A stretch of 64,000 nucleotides of DNA from Odiellus spinosus (lineage: Eukaryota; Arthropoda; Arachnida; Opiliones; Phalangiidae), in the NCBI GenBank assembly GCA_963920705.1, contig OY987239.1, positions 9,267,504 to 9,331,503 of the forward strand, given 5' to 3'. The notes beneath the pieces are model-generated. The model did not search any database. It had not been told where the DNA came from and saw nothing but the letters and a program-made list of their open reading frames with translations. The position numbers and the translations under genes are program-made. Below, piece by piece: positions 21,136 through 33,275 of the stretch (within the stretch, counting starts at the first letter, position 1; each line of letters begins with the position of its first letter).

Positions 21136-22534
21136 CCGGGGTCTTTAAGTTCCGATAATTTTCCTCTTCCAAGATTTATTTGCGGATTTCCGTTTGCATG
21201 TTTTTAATATATATGGCCAACCAAAAATGCAATAAATATTTTAAATTATGATGACAGTGCCTTAAAACTACAAAAAAGAAGTGAAATTATTTTTGGGAAT
21301 TTGGCTCAAGTGTCCTCTTCTTCACTTTTTAGATTTAAAATGACACAACTTCATATTTGAAAGCTATATAATAATGTTCTTGTCTTGTCATATATATCAG
21401 GGTTTCTAGCGTAATTGTGTCTATTTGTACAGGGGTCATAGGTATGTGGAAACCGATCAGGGCACCCGAATTAAACGATTCTCTGATCGTAAATACGGAG
21501 AGTGCTGGGCGAGTGAAAAATTAACCAGTTTGAATTTGGAGAGAGTCATGACAGTTCAGGAATTAATTGTTGTATTTGAAGCTTGGTTGTACGGTATCTC
21601 CATCTCTCTGGCAATATTGCTACTCGAACTGCTTGTCTATTATTTTCATTAAACAAGCCTACACATCTCTTATATTGAACATCCCATCGATCCAATGAAA
21701 ACGAAAAACGTAATTATAATATTGTTTACGAGCTCGGTCAACGAAACGGAATAGAAAGTTTGTTTCGAGTCTGAAGTTTGATCATTATTCTCAATACAAA
21801 CGTCGGCTTTATTACATTTCGAAACTTATTTTAGATTTAACACGGGAAAATGTAAAACACCATATTTGCGAAGTCATCAAGAATTCAAATTTAATGCTTT
21901 GTTTCTTAATAGAGTTTATTTCTGATACACGCCCATGTAATTACATTGTAAATATATCCGAATACAATGAACATTTGCCAAAGTCGTTGAAATTATTTAA
22001 TGTTTGTGCTGCCATTAATATTATATCTTAATGTTTATAAGCATTTGTGAATAGTTATTGTTCTAAATTTAACATAACACACCGTATAATAACACGCGTT
22101 TAATGATATCTCGACGTATTCGGACAGATCAGTAGCGTTAGATTCGATCACCATTCGAAGGGTTCCAAGTCTGTAAAATTTTCAGTATTTGAATAAGATC
22201 TTCTGATTTATAAAAATATTTTATTCGTCTTCTTATTTTCTTAAAATTAGACTATTATTGTTTTCGAGTCTTGCGAAAACAGTAGCTAGCTATTTGTGAT
22301 AGTGCCAAATAAGCTGGGATATTTTCTCTCTTAGAAACTGAGAAATTTTTTAGATCTATCATACTATAAAATACGGTATTCAAATTTTTTTAACTCTGGG
22401 TTGACGAGTTCTTATGACGTAGTTTATTTGTGGAAGGTAATTAACGATAATTAACAATAGGACTTTCTGGATTAAGTAATTTTAGGAAAAAAGATCATTG
22501 GAAAGCGACCTTGTCACTGGTGCCAGAATGCTCG

Positions 22535-22535
<1 letters not shown>

Positions 22536-22576
<41 letters not shown>
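22536..22576. repeat. Poly-T run
   Basis: About 41 T, against about 34 T at the paralogous position 1231-1264. It is one of the few differences between the two duplicated blocks. Confidence 0.9.
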
Positions 22577-22721
22577 CGGGACGATGAATATTAACTCTTC
22601 TACTACAGACAGGAGTTTTTCAAAATTTCCTTCCATTACTAGGCATTCTTTAAATGCCATTAAAAGTCTATTTGAATCACCCTGTATAAGATATCAAAAG
22701 TCTCACTTTATTACATAAGAG

Positions 22722-23036
22722 CAAGAATTCATTCAGGTTCCATAAGAATATGGGAGGGCCGCGATTCAATAACCATCCTCCCAAACTTTGTAGCAAAAGT
22801 TCGTCCGCATCGAATCGATTTTTCAAGTAAGTCGCTTCTGACATCTATTATTAACCCGCGCCACTAACGACCTTGACATAATATTTTGGGTAATAAAAAT
22901 GGAGCCGACCGAAAAAGATCTAAGCGTACAAATGTTGCGAAAATTGCGGACGAACTTTTGTTACAAAGTTTGGGAGGATGGTACCAGAGGCTAAAGCTAT
23001 GCTCCCATATTCTTATGGAACCTGAATGGTTTTTGA
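22722..23036. mobile_element. MITE-C copy
   Basis: Same element as at 1410-1724, carried along in the segmental duplication, with CATTCAGGTTCCATAAGAAT at the left end and the complement at the right. Confidence 0.75.
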
Positions 23037-23409
23037 TACGAGTAAACAACGCCCCTTATATTAATACTATCAGCAAAGGTCCAGATAAATTTACCGGCAG
23101 ATTCTGATTCGAGACACTCTAGCGGTCGGAGTCGCCTTGTAAATAGTGAATCCGGAAGCGCCACTCTTTGGTGAAATTCCGGAGTTGTGAGGGAAACAAT
23201 ATAGAAATGGGGGCCCCGCCGAAATTCCGTAACTCTCTCCTGACTTGAAATATCGAGCTGAAGAGTCCAAACAACTCGAGCCAAACTTTTGCCTTATTTT
23301 AAATGATGGGCTTTTGCTGATAATGTGTTGTTTACTTTTAAGGAATAAAGTTATAGACCTTTGATACCACTAGTGACTTAATGATTTTTATAGATATAGC
23401 ATCTATAAT

Positions 23410-26400
23410 ATGGCGACAGAAAAATTTGAGTTTCGCTTTAGCGTAAGTTGATTTTGTGGAATCCATATCCGTAGTGAGTGATCATGATAATTATTTTAAA
23501 ACAGTCTTTGGGACATTACACTCAAAAACGGATTGAAAAAATCTTGAGTGGAGAATTTGCAGATAAGGACGTGCATTCATTTTCGCAATATATATTAATG
23601 AATTTAGCAAATGTTAGGTAAGGATCAAATATATGTATAACTTTTGTTAGTAGTAACTACCATACAAGAGGAGGAGCTTACTTAGGGAATGGGGCCATCG
23701 ACGTCAACAACTACGTAATAGCTTGTAAAGTTCATGACGCTCGTGAGCACCGAGTATTTAAGCTTATTTTTTCTATATCCGTGTCAGCTCTCAAGGTCGG
23801 GTCTCTCCCGAGTGACTTCTGACCTGTCTGACCCCTAGCGTTTTATGAAAACGGAAATAACTGCCCTGTAGAGCCTAACGCCAGGCGATTTCGTGACGTA
23901 GTTAGCAACCCTGTATAATTCTAATTTTTGGTTTTTATACGAGTGAAAATGAACCTTAAACATTTGTTTTATTTGTCGTTTCTCGTTTTCTCTGTAAGTA
24001 ATGTTTTATTAACTGTTATAGCGTTGTTTATATATCACCGCGATCATTTAAACATGCAGGAAGTGCTTTGTATAATGGAGTAAGTATTGAAATTTAATTA
24101 TCTCAGAAATCTAGACGACAAACGGAGGAAAATACACAAAGGGAGAGAAAGATGTAGCGAAAAGGGAAGGAGCATTTTTGTCATACGCAAATTATCGACA
24201 GGCAATTTTGGGTTTATACATTTATGCAGGTCGGTAGGTCATCGACAATGGGTTCATTCAGGAGCCGATGAAACCCTCCTTTGAAGTCTATTACTCCCGG
24301 GTCTTGTCTACCCCCTCTCTATATGGGTTAGTTTCAAAAAGCGCGATTCGTACGCCTCCTAAAGGAAGATATTTTCGGAGCGGGATTTCGTCGAGCGAAT
24401 ATCTCTAGTAGCCTTGGAGCTCGTCGAAAAACCGTCGTCGTTTGTGGAGAGAGAGAACTTCCAATTTTCCGTAGACAGGACCCCTCCGATCTCGTAAAAT
24501 TGAGAATTTTACCCATACAGAGAGGAGCGCTATATGGAACATTAGAGTAGTAGACTTCAAAGGAGGGTTTTCATTTGATAGAAGATACATTTTATAGATG
24601 AGGAAGCGTTTTTGATTTTGTCAGAGAACTAGGGCTTAAGAAGCTGAAGCATTAAAATATTTATTTTTTTCATTTGCTGACCGGGTAATAGGTATCTGTT
24701 TTATCTTCAAAACCACTTGTCCCATGGGGCAAAAAAAAAAAAAAAAAAAAAAAAATCAAGATGAGTCGGAGAAGTTTTAACTTTAGTAGAGATGAGAACA
24801 TTAATCCCTTGTCCTTTTTCTCTGTGTCGTCACATGGTCATGCGCGAATTTAAACAAGAGAAACCTGTATTTTGTAGGTCTTTCATATGTTCATGCAAAA
24901 TTCTGTGCCAGCTAACACCGAAGCCTTCCATATTTCTCCTGTTTTTATGATCTCAGAAACTAGAATATTTACTGCCATAAATCCGACAAGTTTCGGTGGA
25001 ACGGCAAGATTCTCACTGGCAGGATTTCAAGACATAATTTGGATATTAATGGCGATTTTCATCATTGTTTTGTCTATCACTTCTTTGCTTTTCAAGTATT
25101 TTATCCAGCGACACTCTAGTCAACGTAATTTCTTGTGTTTTGAATACCTCTTCTTCTTTGTGTCTTCGTTATTGCAAAACCGTTAAGTATTGATTTTAAA
25201 AATACGAATGCCCCTGAAAGTACCATCGCTTAGGACTTGCTAGAGAAAAGGTGTCCTTTATCCAAGTATGTTTACCCAGGGTTTGTACACCACCTAAAAA
25301 AGTCAGGGAAAATTACCCTTAAAATAGGCTTAGCTGGATTCATGGAGATCTAAAATTAATTACTAATTTGACCAATGAGCAAAGGCCCGTCGTTAAGACG
25401 AGATCTCCATTTACTCCCCTCTTAATTTACGAACAGAACCCGATGTTTTCATTCGACAAAATTCTATCAAATACCTATTGGCTGGATGGTTGCTGGCCAT
25501 GTTTGTTCTGGCAAAGTCGTATTCGGGTATTTTGAAAAGCAAATTCACATTCTCGAAATTTTCTCGGATCAACACGCTGCAAGATATTGAACGTAGTCCG
25601 GGAACTAAACCACTTCTTAGTTACCCATCTGGCTTTGAGGATTATTTGACAAAGGTAACAAATACTGTATTTGAAGACAGAGAAACAGTCGGCTTTGAAC
25701 AAACCTGGAAATATGACGATATTAGAATGGTCATAAAAAACTCTCCCAATGCATGCTAGGACATCCTGTTTCCTGACAAGGGAACAAGGCGGCGTAGGGG
25801 GTAGGGAGAATTAACAAAGTTTTTCCGCCAGGTGGCGGAGGTCTTCAAGTTTCTGTCTCTCTCCTGTGGAGTCCTGAATACGAAGGGCTCCAACATATGA
25901 CTAACAAATTAAGCATTCGCCTATAACAATTAAAGTCTGATACGTTAACTTTCCTAGTTTTTCATCAAAGATCCTAACAATAAGGAAATGATCAAATTGA
26001 ACTCTGACGCTCATCGTTATAAAGGGTTCTTGACACCATCTTACTTAGAAACATTTCCTAATGGAACTGTCAAATACGCGTGGATAAATTCTGTATCAAA
26101 CGTACAGAATGAGTTAAGAAGCATTCCTGTGATTGATCATCTCAAAAAACACCAGAAAAAAATCTATATTGGCAAAAAAGTTTACTTATCGACCATGGCT
26201 GTCATTCCATTTAGCAAAACAGTACCACTACGAATCATGGAAAACGTCTATTACTTGTGAGTTTTAATGAATACTTACACGCGAAAGAAGACGTAGCTGG
26301 TCCTTTAGTTCGGCATATATAGGGTGTCTCAGAGCTACAATGGGTTCTATGGGTCATTTTTTTCGTACAGGGCGCCGTTTAAAGGGAGAATGCAACCTAA

Positions 26401-26997
26401 CAAGTGATTTTTTTATCGATTCCTTATTGTTTAAATAGGCCTAATCCACTATTTAAAAAATTTACAAACAAATATTAAACTAGAAATAAATTTAAAACTT
26501 ACCCGGAAAATAGGTCCTGTTTTCCTCGCGTGTAAGGTCGAGCGACCAAAGGATGGTTTCATCGGCTTCTGTATATATGGGCAACCAAAAATCAAATAAA
26601 TATTTTTAATTGAGATGACAGTGCCTTAAAACTACAAAAAAGAAATGAAATGATTTTTGGGAACTTTTTTTTCTTTTGTCACCCTGCTGGTCTTGTATTT
26701 TATATAGAAAACCCTAGCTACGTTAAAATGTATTCGATATATCAGTATCGGTAGCGTAATTGTGTATATTTGTGCAGGGGTCATAGGTATGTGGAAACCG
26801 ATCAGGGCACCCGAAACAATCGATTCTGGGATCGTGAATACGGAGACTGCTGGGCGCCTGAAAAATTAACCAGTTTGAATTTGGAGAGAGTCATGACAGT
26901 TGCGGAATTAATTGTTGTATTTCAAGCTTGGTTGTACGGTATCTCCATCTCTCTGGCAATATTGCTACTCGAACTGCTTGTCTATTATTTTCATTAA
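23410..26997 (+). CDS. Ionotropic receptor gene 3, intact
   Basis: The only plus-strand copy with no visible break. Predicted exons: 23410-23442, 23505-23617, 24022-24079, 24115-24229, 24641-24684, 24878-25181, 25437-25654, 25985-26256 and 26778-26997 (1,377 nt, 458 residues, phases consistent throughout). The start is MATEKFEFRFS. Residues 1-121 form the first ligand-binding lobe region. M1 is at about 174-196 (IIWILMAIFIIVLSITSLLF), the pore at about 212-222 (SSLLQN), M3 at about 235-255 (ending SYSGILKSKFTFSKF), the second lobe at 260-385, and M4 at about 430-457. Like typical IRs it lacks the amino-terminal domain of iGluRs; I see no clear signal peptide. The pore intron uses an unusual GTTAAGT donor that the minus-strand IR genes share. 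Ligand unknown. The first five exons are less certain than the last four. Confidence 0.8.
24259..24570. mobile_element. MITE-A copy 4, right end truncated
   Basis: Orthologous to copy 1 (2967) in the gene 1 block. The right terminus is lost after GGAGGGTTT, which joins TCATTTGATAG directly. It also has internal deletions. Confidence 0.85.
26375..26546. mobile_element. MITE-B left half, deletion remnant
   Basis: Matches the left arm of the MITE-B at 6736 up to GGTCGAGCGACCA, then jumps to the tail of a MITE-A (AAGGATGGTTTCATCGGCTT). The roughly 950 bp separating these points in gene 1 (about 6916-7872) is absent. Confidence 0.75.
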
Positions 26998-27020
26998 ACA
27001 AGCCTGCACATCTCTTATAT

Positions 27021-27446
27021 CAGAAGCCGATGAAACCCTCTTTTGAAGTCGATTACTCCCGGGTCTTGTCTACCCCTCTCTGTATGGGTTATTCTCAAAA
27101 GGCGCGATTCGTACGCCTCCTAACGGTAGATGTTTTCGGAGCGGGAGTTCGTCGAGCGAATATCTCTAGTAGCCTTGGAGTTCATCCAAAAACGTCGTCG
27201 TTTGTGGAGAGAGAGAATTTCCAATTTTCCGCTGACAGGGGGGATGAAGTAGGACCCCTTCTAACTCGTAAAATTATGAATTTTACCCATACAGAGAGGA
27301 GCGCTATATGGAACATAATAATAAATGGTTAAATGGTTGTTTATTGTGTAAAATAACAATACAGAATTGTATCTACTAGATTTTACACAGGAAGTTTTAT
27401 CAACATTGGAGTAGTAGACTTCAAAGGAGGGTTTCATCGGCTTCTA
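27021..27446. mobile_element. MITE-A copy 6 with an internal insertion
   Basis: Orthologous to copy 3 at 8326, with the same CTTATAT duplication. It carries an extra segment of about 90 bp (about 27317-27407) between copies of AACAT, absent from other MITE-A copies and without obvious terminal repeats. Confidence 0.85.
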
Positions 27447-27453
27447 CTTATAT

Positions 27454-28365
27454 TGAACATCCCATCGATCCAATGAAAATGAAAAACGTAATTATAATAT
27501 TGTTTACAAGCTCGGTCAACGAAACGGAATAGGAAGTTTGTTTCGAGTCTGAAGTTTGATCATTATTCTCAATACAAACGTCGGCTTTATTACATTTCGA
27601 AACTTATTTTAGTTTTAACGCGGGAAAATGTAGAACACCATATTTGCGAAGTTAGCGAGAGTTCAAATTTAATGCTTTGTTTTCTAAATTGAGCTTTTTT
27701 TCTGATACACGGCCATGTAATTACATTGTAAATATATCCGAATATTACGAACATTTGTCAAAGTCGTTGAAAATATTTAATGATTGCGCTGCCATTAATA
27801 TTATATTTTAATGGTTATAATCATTAATGTTCTAAAACGAAATATAAAGTTTATTTCGAGGCTGAAGTTTGATCAGTGTTTAAAATATGAACCTATGCGT
27901 AGTCTTTATTACATTTATAATGGTATTTTAGTTTAAACATGGGAAACTTTTGAAGCACTATGCCTATATTGGCGAAGTTTTCATATTTTGTTTCAAAACA
28001 GAACTTTTTTTTCTGATACACGAACTTGTGTCTTGAAAATATTTAATGTTTGTGCTGGCATTGATATTATATTTTAATGGTTAGAAGTATTATAGAATAG
28101 TTAATGTTCTAAATTTAACGTTTAAAACACGCGTATAATGTTATCTTGGCGCCAGTCGTTGAAATTATTTAATGTTTGCGCTGTCATTAATATTATATTT
28201 TAATGGTTATAAGCATTATTGTTCTAAATTTAACGTAACACACCGTAAACACGCGTTTAATGATATCTCAACGCATTCAGACAGATCAGTAGCGTTAGAT
28301 TCGATCACCAATCGAAGTGTTTCAAGTTTGTAAAACTTTTCTGATTTATAATTTATTAATTTGGC
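27454..28365. other. 3' flank of IR gene 3 and end of the tandem array
   Basis: Matches 8671-9370, then at about 28150 switches to a second partial copy of the same spacer (GTCGTTGAAATTATTTAATG onward, resembling 680-870). No exons. Beyond MITE-A at 28366 the homology to the IR array stops apart from a MITE-C. Confidence 0.5.
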
Positions 28366-28702
28366 CAGAAGCCGATGAAACCCTCCTTTGAAGTCTACTA
28401 CTCCAATGTTCCATATAGCGCTCCTCTCTGTATGGGTAAAATTCCCAATTTTACGAGTTAGAAGGGATACTACTTCATCCCCCCTGTCTACGGAAAATTG
28501 TAAATTCTCTCTCTCCACAAACGACGACGTTTTTTGGACGAACTCCAAGGCTGCTAGAGATATTCGCTCGACGAACTCCCGCTCCGAAAACATTTACCGT
28601 TAGGAGGCGTACGAATCGCTCCTTTTGAGAATAACCCACACAGAGAGGGGTAGACAAGACCCGGGAGTAATAGACTTCAAAGGAGGGTTTCATCGGCTTC
28701 TG
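28366..28702. mobile_element. MITE-A copy 7 (reverse orientation)
   Basis: Target duplication ATTTGGC at 28359-28365 and 28703-28709. Ends CAGAAGCCGATG / CATCGGCTTCTG. Confidence 0.93.
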
Positions 28703-28992
28703 ATTTGGCTAAAATTAGATTGTTGTATCCAAAGATGACTTTATTAAATAGAGTTATAACAAAAGCAAAATAAGAAAAAAAATATATATCTGTGAAAATA
28801 ATAAAAAATAATCACAAAGGCTATATTTTATTGTTCAGTTAATTTTCTTATTATTGTAAGTGAATAAGATTTTTTACTTTTAATATTTATTTTTTGTTGC
28901 TCCAATTAAACGAAAAAGGAGTTTTATTAGAAACTTATAAACGCCCCGTCAGAAAAAAAATATTTCAAGGTTATAGAACAAGGTTCCATTAA

Positions 28993-29309
28993 CCAAGAAT
29001 CCATTCAGGTTCCATAAGAATATGGTAGGGCCGCGATTTAATAACCATCCTCCCAAACATTGTAACCAAAGTTCGTCTGCTTCGAATCGATTTTTCAAGT
29101 AAATCGCTCCTGCCATCTATTATTAACCCTCGCCACTAACGACCTTGACGTAATATTTTGGGTAATAAAAATGGAGCCGACCGAAAAAAGATCTAAGCGT
29201 ACAAATGTGGCGAAAATTGCGGACGAACTTTCGTTACAAAGTTTGGGAGGATGGTAACAGAGGCTAAAGCTATGCTCCCATATTCTTATGGAACCTGAAT
29301 GGATTCTTG
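28993..29309. mobile_element. MITE-C copy
   Basis: Ends CCAAGAATCCATTCAGG and CCTGAATGGATTCTTG. Flanks share only TTAA; the 7-bp duplication seen at 15863 is not clear here. It lies about 200 bp downstream of the ALF stop codon. Confidence 0.8.
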
Positions 29310-29511
29310 TTAATACTTAATGCCAATTTAAATGAATGAAGCTTTTTATGGCTCTGGAAAAAATAGATTAAAAACCATCGTGTAAATTGTACAGATACGA
29401 GCCCGATACCACTCGAAAACTCAAAACTTTAGCTACAAAATACGTCGTATTTAATTTAATTTCTCTTAATGACTTTACATTTTAGCAATTTAATTTTTAA
29501 TGCTATTCGGT

Positions 29512-31744
29512 CTAACCGTGGTATTTTTGGAGGAAAGCGTTAGCTTCAGCGTCAGTAACTGTACCACTGGTTTTAAGTTTGTTAACCAGGTCGGACAGTG
29601 CGTGTTCAATGGCACCATTCTTACTCTTAGTTCGAGCTAAAACAAAAACAAAATAATTATAATCAAATTATATTTAAAATGAAAATAGTTTACATTTTCC
29701 GGTATGGCTTGTCCAAGCTGGACACCACGCTTTTCCTTTGTAGGTCATTTTGAAATGTGCAAAACTGGGCTCCACTTTGTAGTTGCAATTGTGGCCGAAC
29801 AAGTCAAAGGCGCCCTCGTCATACAAGCTTTGATAAATATAAAATTAAATTAACCATGGAGATATAAACCTAAAAATACACGGTAAGGTTAAAATTGCGC
29901 AGTTCCCTTTTGCGCAGTTCCCTTTTGCGCAGTTCCTTTTGCGCAGTTTTTCATTTGCGCAGATTTTCATTTCCGCAGGTTTCCATTTCCGCAATTTCCA
30001 TTTGCGCTTTTTTCATTTGCGCAGTGTTCATTTGCGGTTAATGTTAGTTAATCACTCGAACTACCCTGTCCCCTTGTGGACAGCTCGAATGGCAAACTGC
30101 GCAAATGGGAAACCGCGCAAATGGGAAACCGCGCAAATGGGAAACCGCGCAAATGGGAAACCGCGCAAATGGGAAACCGCGCAAATGGGAAACCGCGCAA
30201 ATGGGAAACCGCGCAAATGGGAAACCGCGCAAATGGGAAACCGCGCAAATGGGAAACCGCGCAAATGGGAAACCGCGCAAATGGGAAACCGCGCAAATGG
30301 GAAACCGCGCAAATGGGAAACCGCGCAAATGGGAAACCGCGCAAATGGGAAACCGCGCAAATGGGAAACCGCGCAAATGGGAAACCGCGCAAATGGGAAA
30401 CCGCGCAAATGGAAAACCGCGCAAATGGAAAACCGCGCAAATGGAAAACGGCGCAAATGGGAAACTGCGCTAATGGGAAACTGCGCAAATGGAAAACTGT
30501 GCAAATGGGAAACTGCGCTAATGGGAAACTGCGCAAATGGAAAACGGCGCAAATGGGAAACCGCGCAAATGGGAAACCGCGCAAATGGGAAACCGCGCAA
30601 ATGGGAAACCGCGCAAATGGGAAACCGCGCAAATGGGAAACCGCGCAAATGGGAAACCGCGCAAATGGGAAACCGCGCAAATGGGAAACCGCGCAAAAGG
30701 AAAACCGCGCAAATGGAAAACCGCGCAAATGGAAAACCGCGCAAATGGAAAACGGCGCAAATGGAAAACGGCGCAAATGGGAAACTGCGCTAATGGGAAA
30801 CTGCGCAAATGGAAAACGGCGCAAATGGAAAACGGCGCAAATGGGAAACTGCGCAAATGGGAAACTGCGCAAATGGGAAACTGCGCAAATGGGAAACTGC
30901 GCAAATGGGAAACCGCGCAAATGGGAAACCGCGCAAATGGGAAACCGCGCAAATGGGAAACCGCGCAAATGGGAAACCGCGCAAATGGGAAACCGCGCAA
31001 ATGGTAAACCGCGCAAATGGTAAACCGCGCAAATGGAAAACCGCGCAAATGGAAAACCGCGCAAATGGAAAACCGCGCAAATGGAAAACCGCGCAAATGG
31101 AAAACCGCGCAAATGGAAAACCGCGCAAATGGAAAACCGCGCAAATGGAAAACCGCGCAAATGGAAAACCGCGCAAATGGAAAACCGCGCAAATGGAAAA
31201 CCGCGCAAATGGAAAACCGCGCAAATGGAAAACCGCGCAAATGGAAAACCGCGCAAATGGAAAACCGCGCAAATGGAAAACCGCGCAAATGGAAAACCGC
31301 GCAAATGGAAAACCGCGCAAATGGAAAACCGCGCAAATGGAAAACCGCGCAAATGGAAAACCGCGCAAATGGAAAACCGCGCAAATGGAAAACCGCGCAA
31401 ATGGAAAACCGCGCAAATGGAAAACCGCGCAAATGGAAAACCGCGCAAATGGAAAACCGCGCAAATGGAAAACTGCGCAAATGAAAATGCGCAAGAGGGA
31501 AACTGCGCAAGCGGACGCGAACCAAATACACGATAAAACTACGTACGTAAGGTACGTCAGTAACGGCCCTCTTAAATAATTCTTGGAGTAATATAAAGAA
31601 AATGATTGCTTACCTTCCAAGTTTTTGAATAACAACTCCAGCTATGGCTCCCCAAGGTGTCGGCGCGGCTGGCGCCTGACCATTTGTAATACTTAAATTT
31701 AAGCAGGATACTAATAGAAAAACCAAGGATATGGGGAAATACAT
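29512..31744 (-). CDS. ALF: Anti-lipopolysaccharide factor (ALF)
   Basis: Secreted antimicrobial peptide that binds bacterial lipopolysaccharide. Exons on the minus strand: 31744-31614, 29827-29694 and 29636-29512 (390 nt, 129 residues; consensus GT-AG sites, phases 2 and 1). Residues 1 to about 22 are a signal peptide (MYFPISLVFLLVSCLNLSIT). Trp31 and the following hydrophobic helix precede the hallmark loop: Cys58 to Cys79 with 20 residues between, containing NYKVEPSFAHFKMTYKGKAW, which is rich in Lys and aromatics as in known ALFs. After it come CPAWTSHTG, a short basic segment (RTKSKNG) and two C-terminal helices. Length and organisation match the ALF family (about 120 mature-plus-signal residues). 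The first intron holds a 1.6 kb foldback minisatellite. The exons are short, so the gene is easily missed. Confidence 0.9.
29895..31512. repeat. 16-bp minisatellite in ALF intron 1, inverted at one end
   Basis: About 88 tandem units of GCGCAAATGGGAAACC and the variant GCGCAAATGGAAAACC fill 30095-31512. A shorter, degenerate block (29895-30040) has the same unit in reverse (TTGCGCAGTTCCCTTTTGCG), separated by about 60 bp of unique sequence. Sixteen is not a multiple of three, so all frames give 16-residue periodic spurious proteins (MGNRANGKPRKWETAQ type). Domains of near-identical variants (GGGAAACC first, GGAAAACC later) show local homogenisation. Confidence 0.93.
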
Positions 31745-31818
31745 ATTTTCCGAGATGCCAGATACTGTTACGAGTAAAATTTAAAGAGTGAATATTTCAA
31801 AACCCGTTCTTTCTTTGA

Positions 31819-31829
31819 ATATATATAGA
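31819..31829 (-). promoter_or_regulatory. TATA box of ALF
   Basis: CTCTATATATATTC on the minus strand, about 75-85 bp upstream of the ALF start codon, a spacing that leaves a short 5' leader. Confidence 0.6.
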
Positions 31830-31924
31830 GATCTCAAATCAAAGAGCAAGTCCGGTATAAACATATTGTGTTCAATTGTAATTCACGTCGATTTTCTACA
31901 TACACTGCCTTCTCATATACTAGG

Positions 31925-32235
31925 TCTCGAAATACCAGCTACAAGATTTTTATTTTAATCATTTTCAATTTGCAAGTTGTCCGAGATAGATGTCACTTTC
32001 CTGAGGAATCTGTCTGGGGATTACGTAATGAATAACCAATCGCGAGTCTCGCGTTGCCAATAGTCAATTAGATAAGGCTCTATCGAAGTAAGATCATAGA
32101 ACCCCTAGCGACATCTATGTGGTAATATAGATATTTCGAGTTAAATTTACGATTTGATTTAGAAATGGTTAATTTTAAATATAAATTTTTTAAAATCACC
32201 GTTTAATTATTTGACACTTAAAATAAATCCCATTG
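31925..32235. repeat. Dispersed repeat, copy 1 of a direct pair
   Basis: CGAAATACCAGCTACA through CCCCTAGCGACATCTA to TTTGACACTTAAAATAAATC. A second copy lies at 32740-33055 in the same orientation and a partial one at 18500. No coding potential seen. Confidence 0.7.
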
Positions 32236-32739
32236 GAAGGCAGAGATAGCTGCAAGTCTCGTGTCCAGGGTGAAACCCTTTCTTAGTCTATGCTAGAGGT
32301 TACTTGTGTGACGCGTGCGTATTTATTTTCTAAAAATAAGCAAATTGCCTAATTTTCAGAAGTACGAGGTGTTGGAAATATCTTAAGCTTTGAAAAACAT
32401 GTATTTGTGGCCCATTTCGCCACAAGAGGAGTATCTCTATAGTTGTAAGATCTCTGGTCAAAATCTCGGCAACTTCCTACTAAATTAATCTTAAAATTCC
32501 TTAGAAAATATACTTCTCCTTTAATTTTGTATATCTAAAGAGTTTGTACCAATAACCACTTGTCGAGCTGATTCCTTTAAAGATATAAACGTCTGTCTCA
32601 AGCAGACGATAAAAACTTCTTGTCTAGGACTTTTAGGAAATTACATTCTTGAATGATTGTCGATCAGATAATTTATCTAGTGATTTTACCCTCATAAACC
32701 TGGTTTCGTCGGCCATCTCGTACAAATCATGAGATGCGA
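32236..32739. other. Intergenic region without recognised features
   Basis: Lies between the two direct-repeat copies. I see no exon, RNA gene or transposon end. Confidence 0.4.
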
Positions 32740-33055
32740 TTGGGGTCGAAATACCAGCTACAGGGTTTTACTTTAGTCATTTTCAATTTGCAAGTTGTCC
32801 GAAATAGATGTCGCTTTCCTGGGGATTCTGTCTGGGGTAATGAATAACCAATCGCGAGTCACGCGTCGCCAAGAGCCAATTAAATAAGGATCTATTGAAG
32901 TATGGTCGTAGAACCCCTAGCGACATCTAGGTGATAATATAGAGATCTTGAGTTAAATTTTATTTGATTTATAAATTGTAAATCTTAAATATAAATATTT
33001 TAAAATCACTGTTTAATTATTTGACACTTAAGATAAATCCCAATTAATTGTTTTC
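32740..33055. repeat. Dispersed repeat, copy 2 of a direct pair
   Basis: Same order of landmarks as 31925-32235 with scattered substitutions (GAAATACCAGCTACAGGG, CCTAGCGACATCTAGG). Confidence 0.7.
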
Positions 33056-33275
33056 ATCTTCCCGGTGGCGAAAGCTCTATCAAATTCGCTTTCCTAATTA
33101 GCAATAGTCGGTAAAAAATTGACAATTCTTTTCTTTGTGGAGTTGATTTTGGACACAACCTAACAGGAACTCCACCGTTACTGTTTAATTCAATTACGTT
33201 TATTTAAGCGAATATCAAGAAAACAAAAATGGATTTAATATAATTTATTATTAATTGCTATTAAAAACGAGATTT

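Larger units (their letters stand above)
15410..21652 (+). pseudogene. Ionotropic receptor gene 2, frameshifted
   Basis: Predicted exons: 15410-15442, 15505-15617, 16416-16473, 16509-16622, 16795 to about 16838, 18010-18313, 19062-19279, 19979-20250 and 21433-21652. M1 (IIWILMAIFIIILSMTSLLF), pore (VASLLQN), M3 (KSYSGVLKSKLTV), second lobe and M4 are all open. Two defects appear against genes 1 and 3. The 16509 exon has GGAGGAAATAC instead of GGAGGAAAATAC, a 1-nt loss that hits TAG soon after. After GCTGACCGG the donor GTAAT has been displaced by a short insertion (about 16829-16855). Gene 2 is the most diverged of the three. Introns carry a MITE-C, a hAT element with nested repeats, an old MITE-B and a foldback repeat. 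It is likely a pseudogene unless alternative splice sites bypass both defects. Confidence 0.72.

Noticed and set aside
29939-31635. A dozen overlapping open frames with KPRKWETAQ or FPFARFPICAV repeats
   Set aside because: All are frames of the 16-bp minisatellite in ALF intron 1; every frame is periodic and none is bounded by credible exons.
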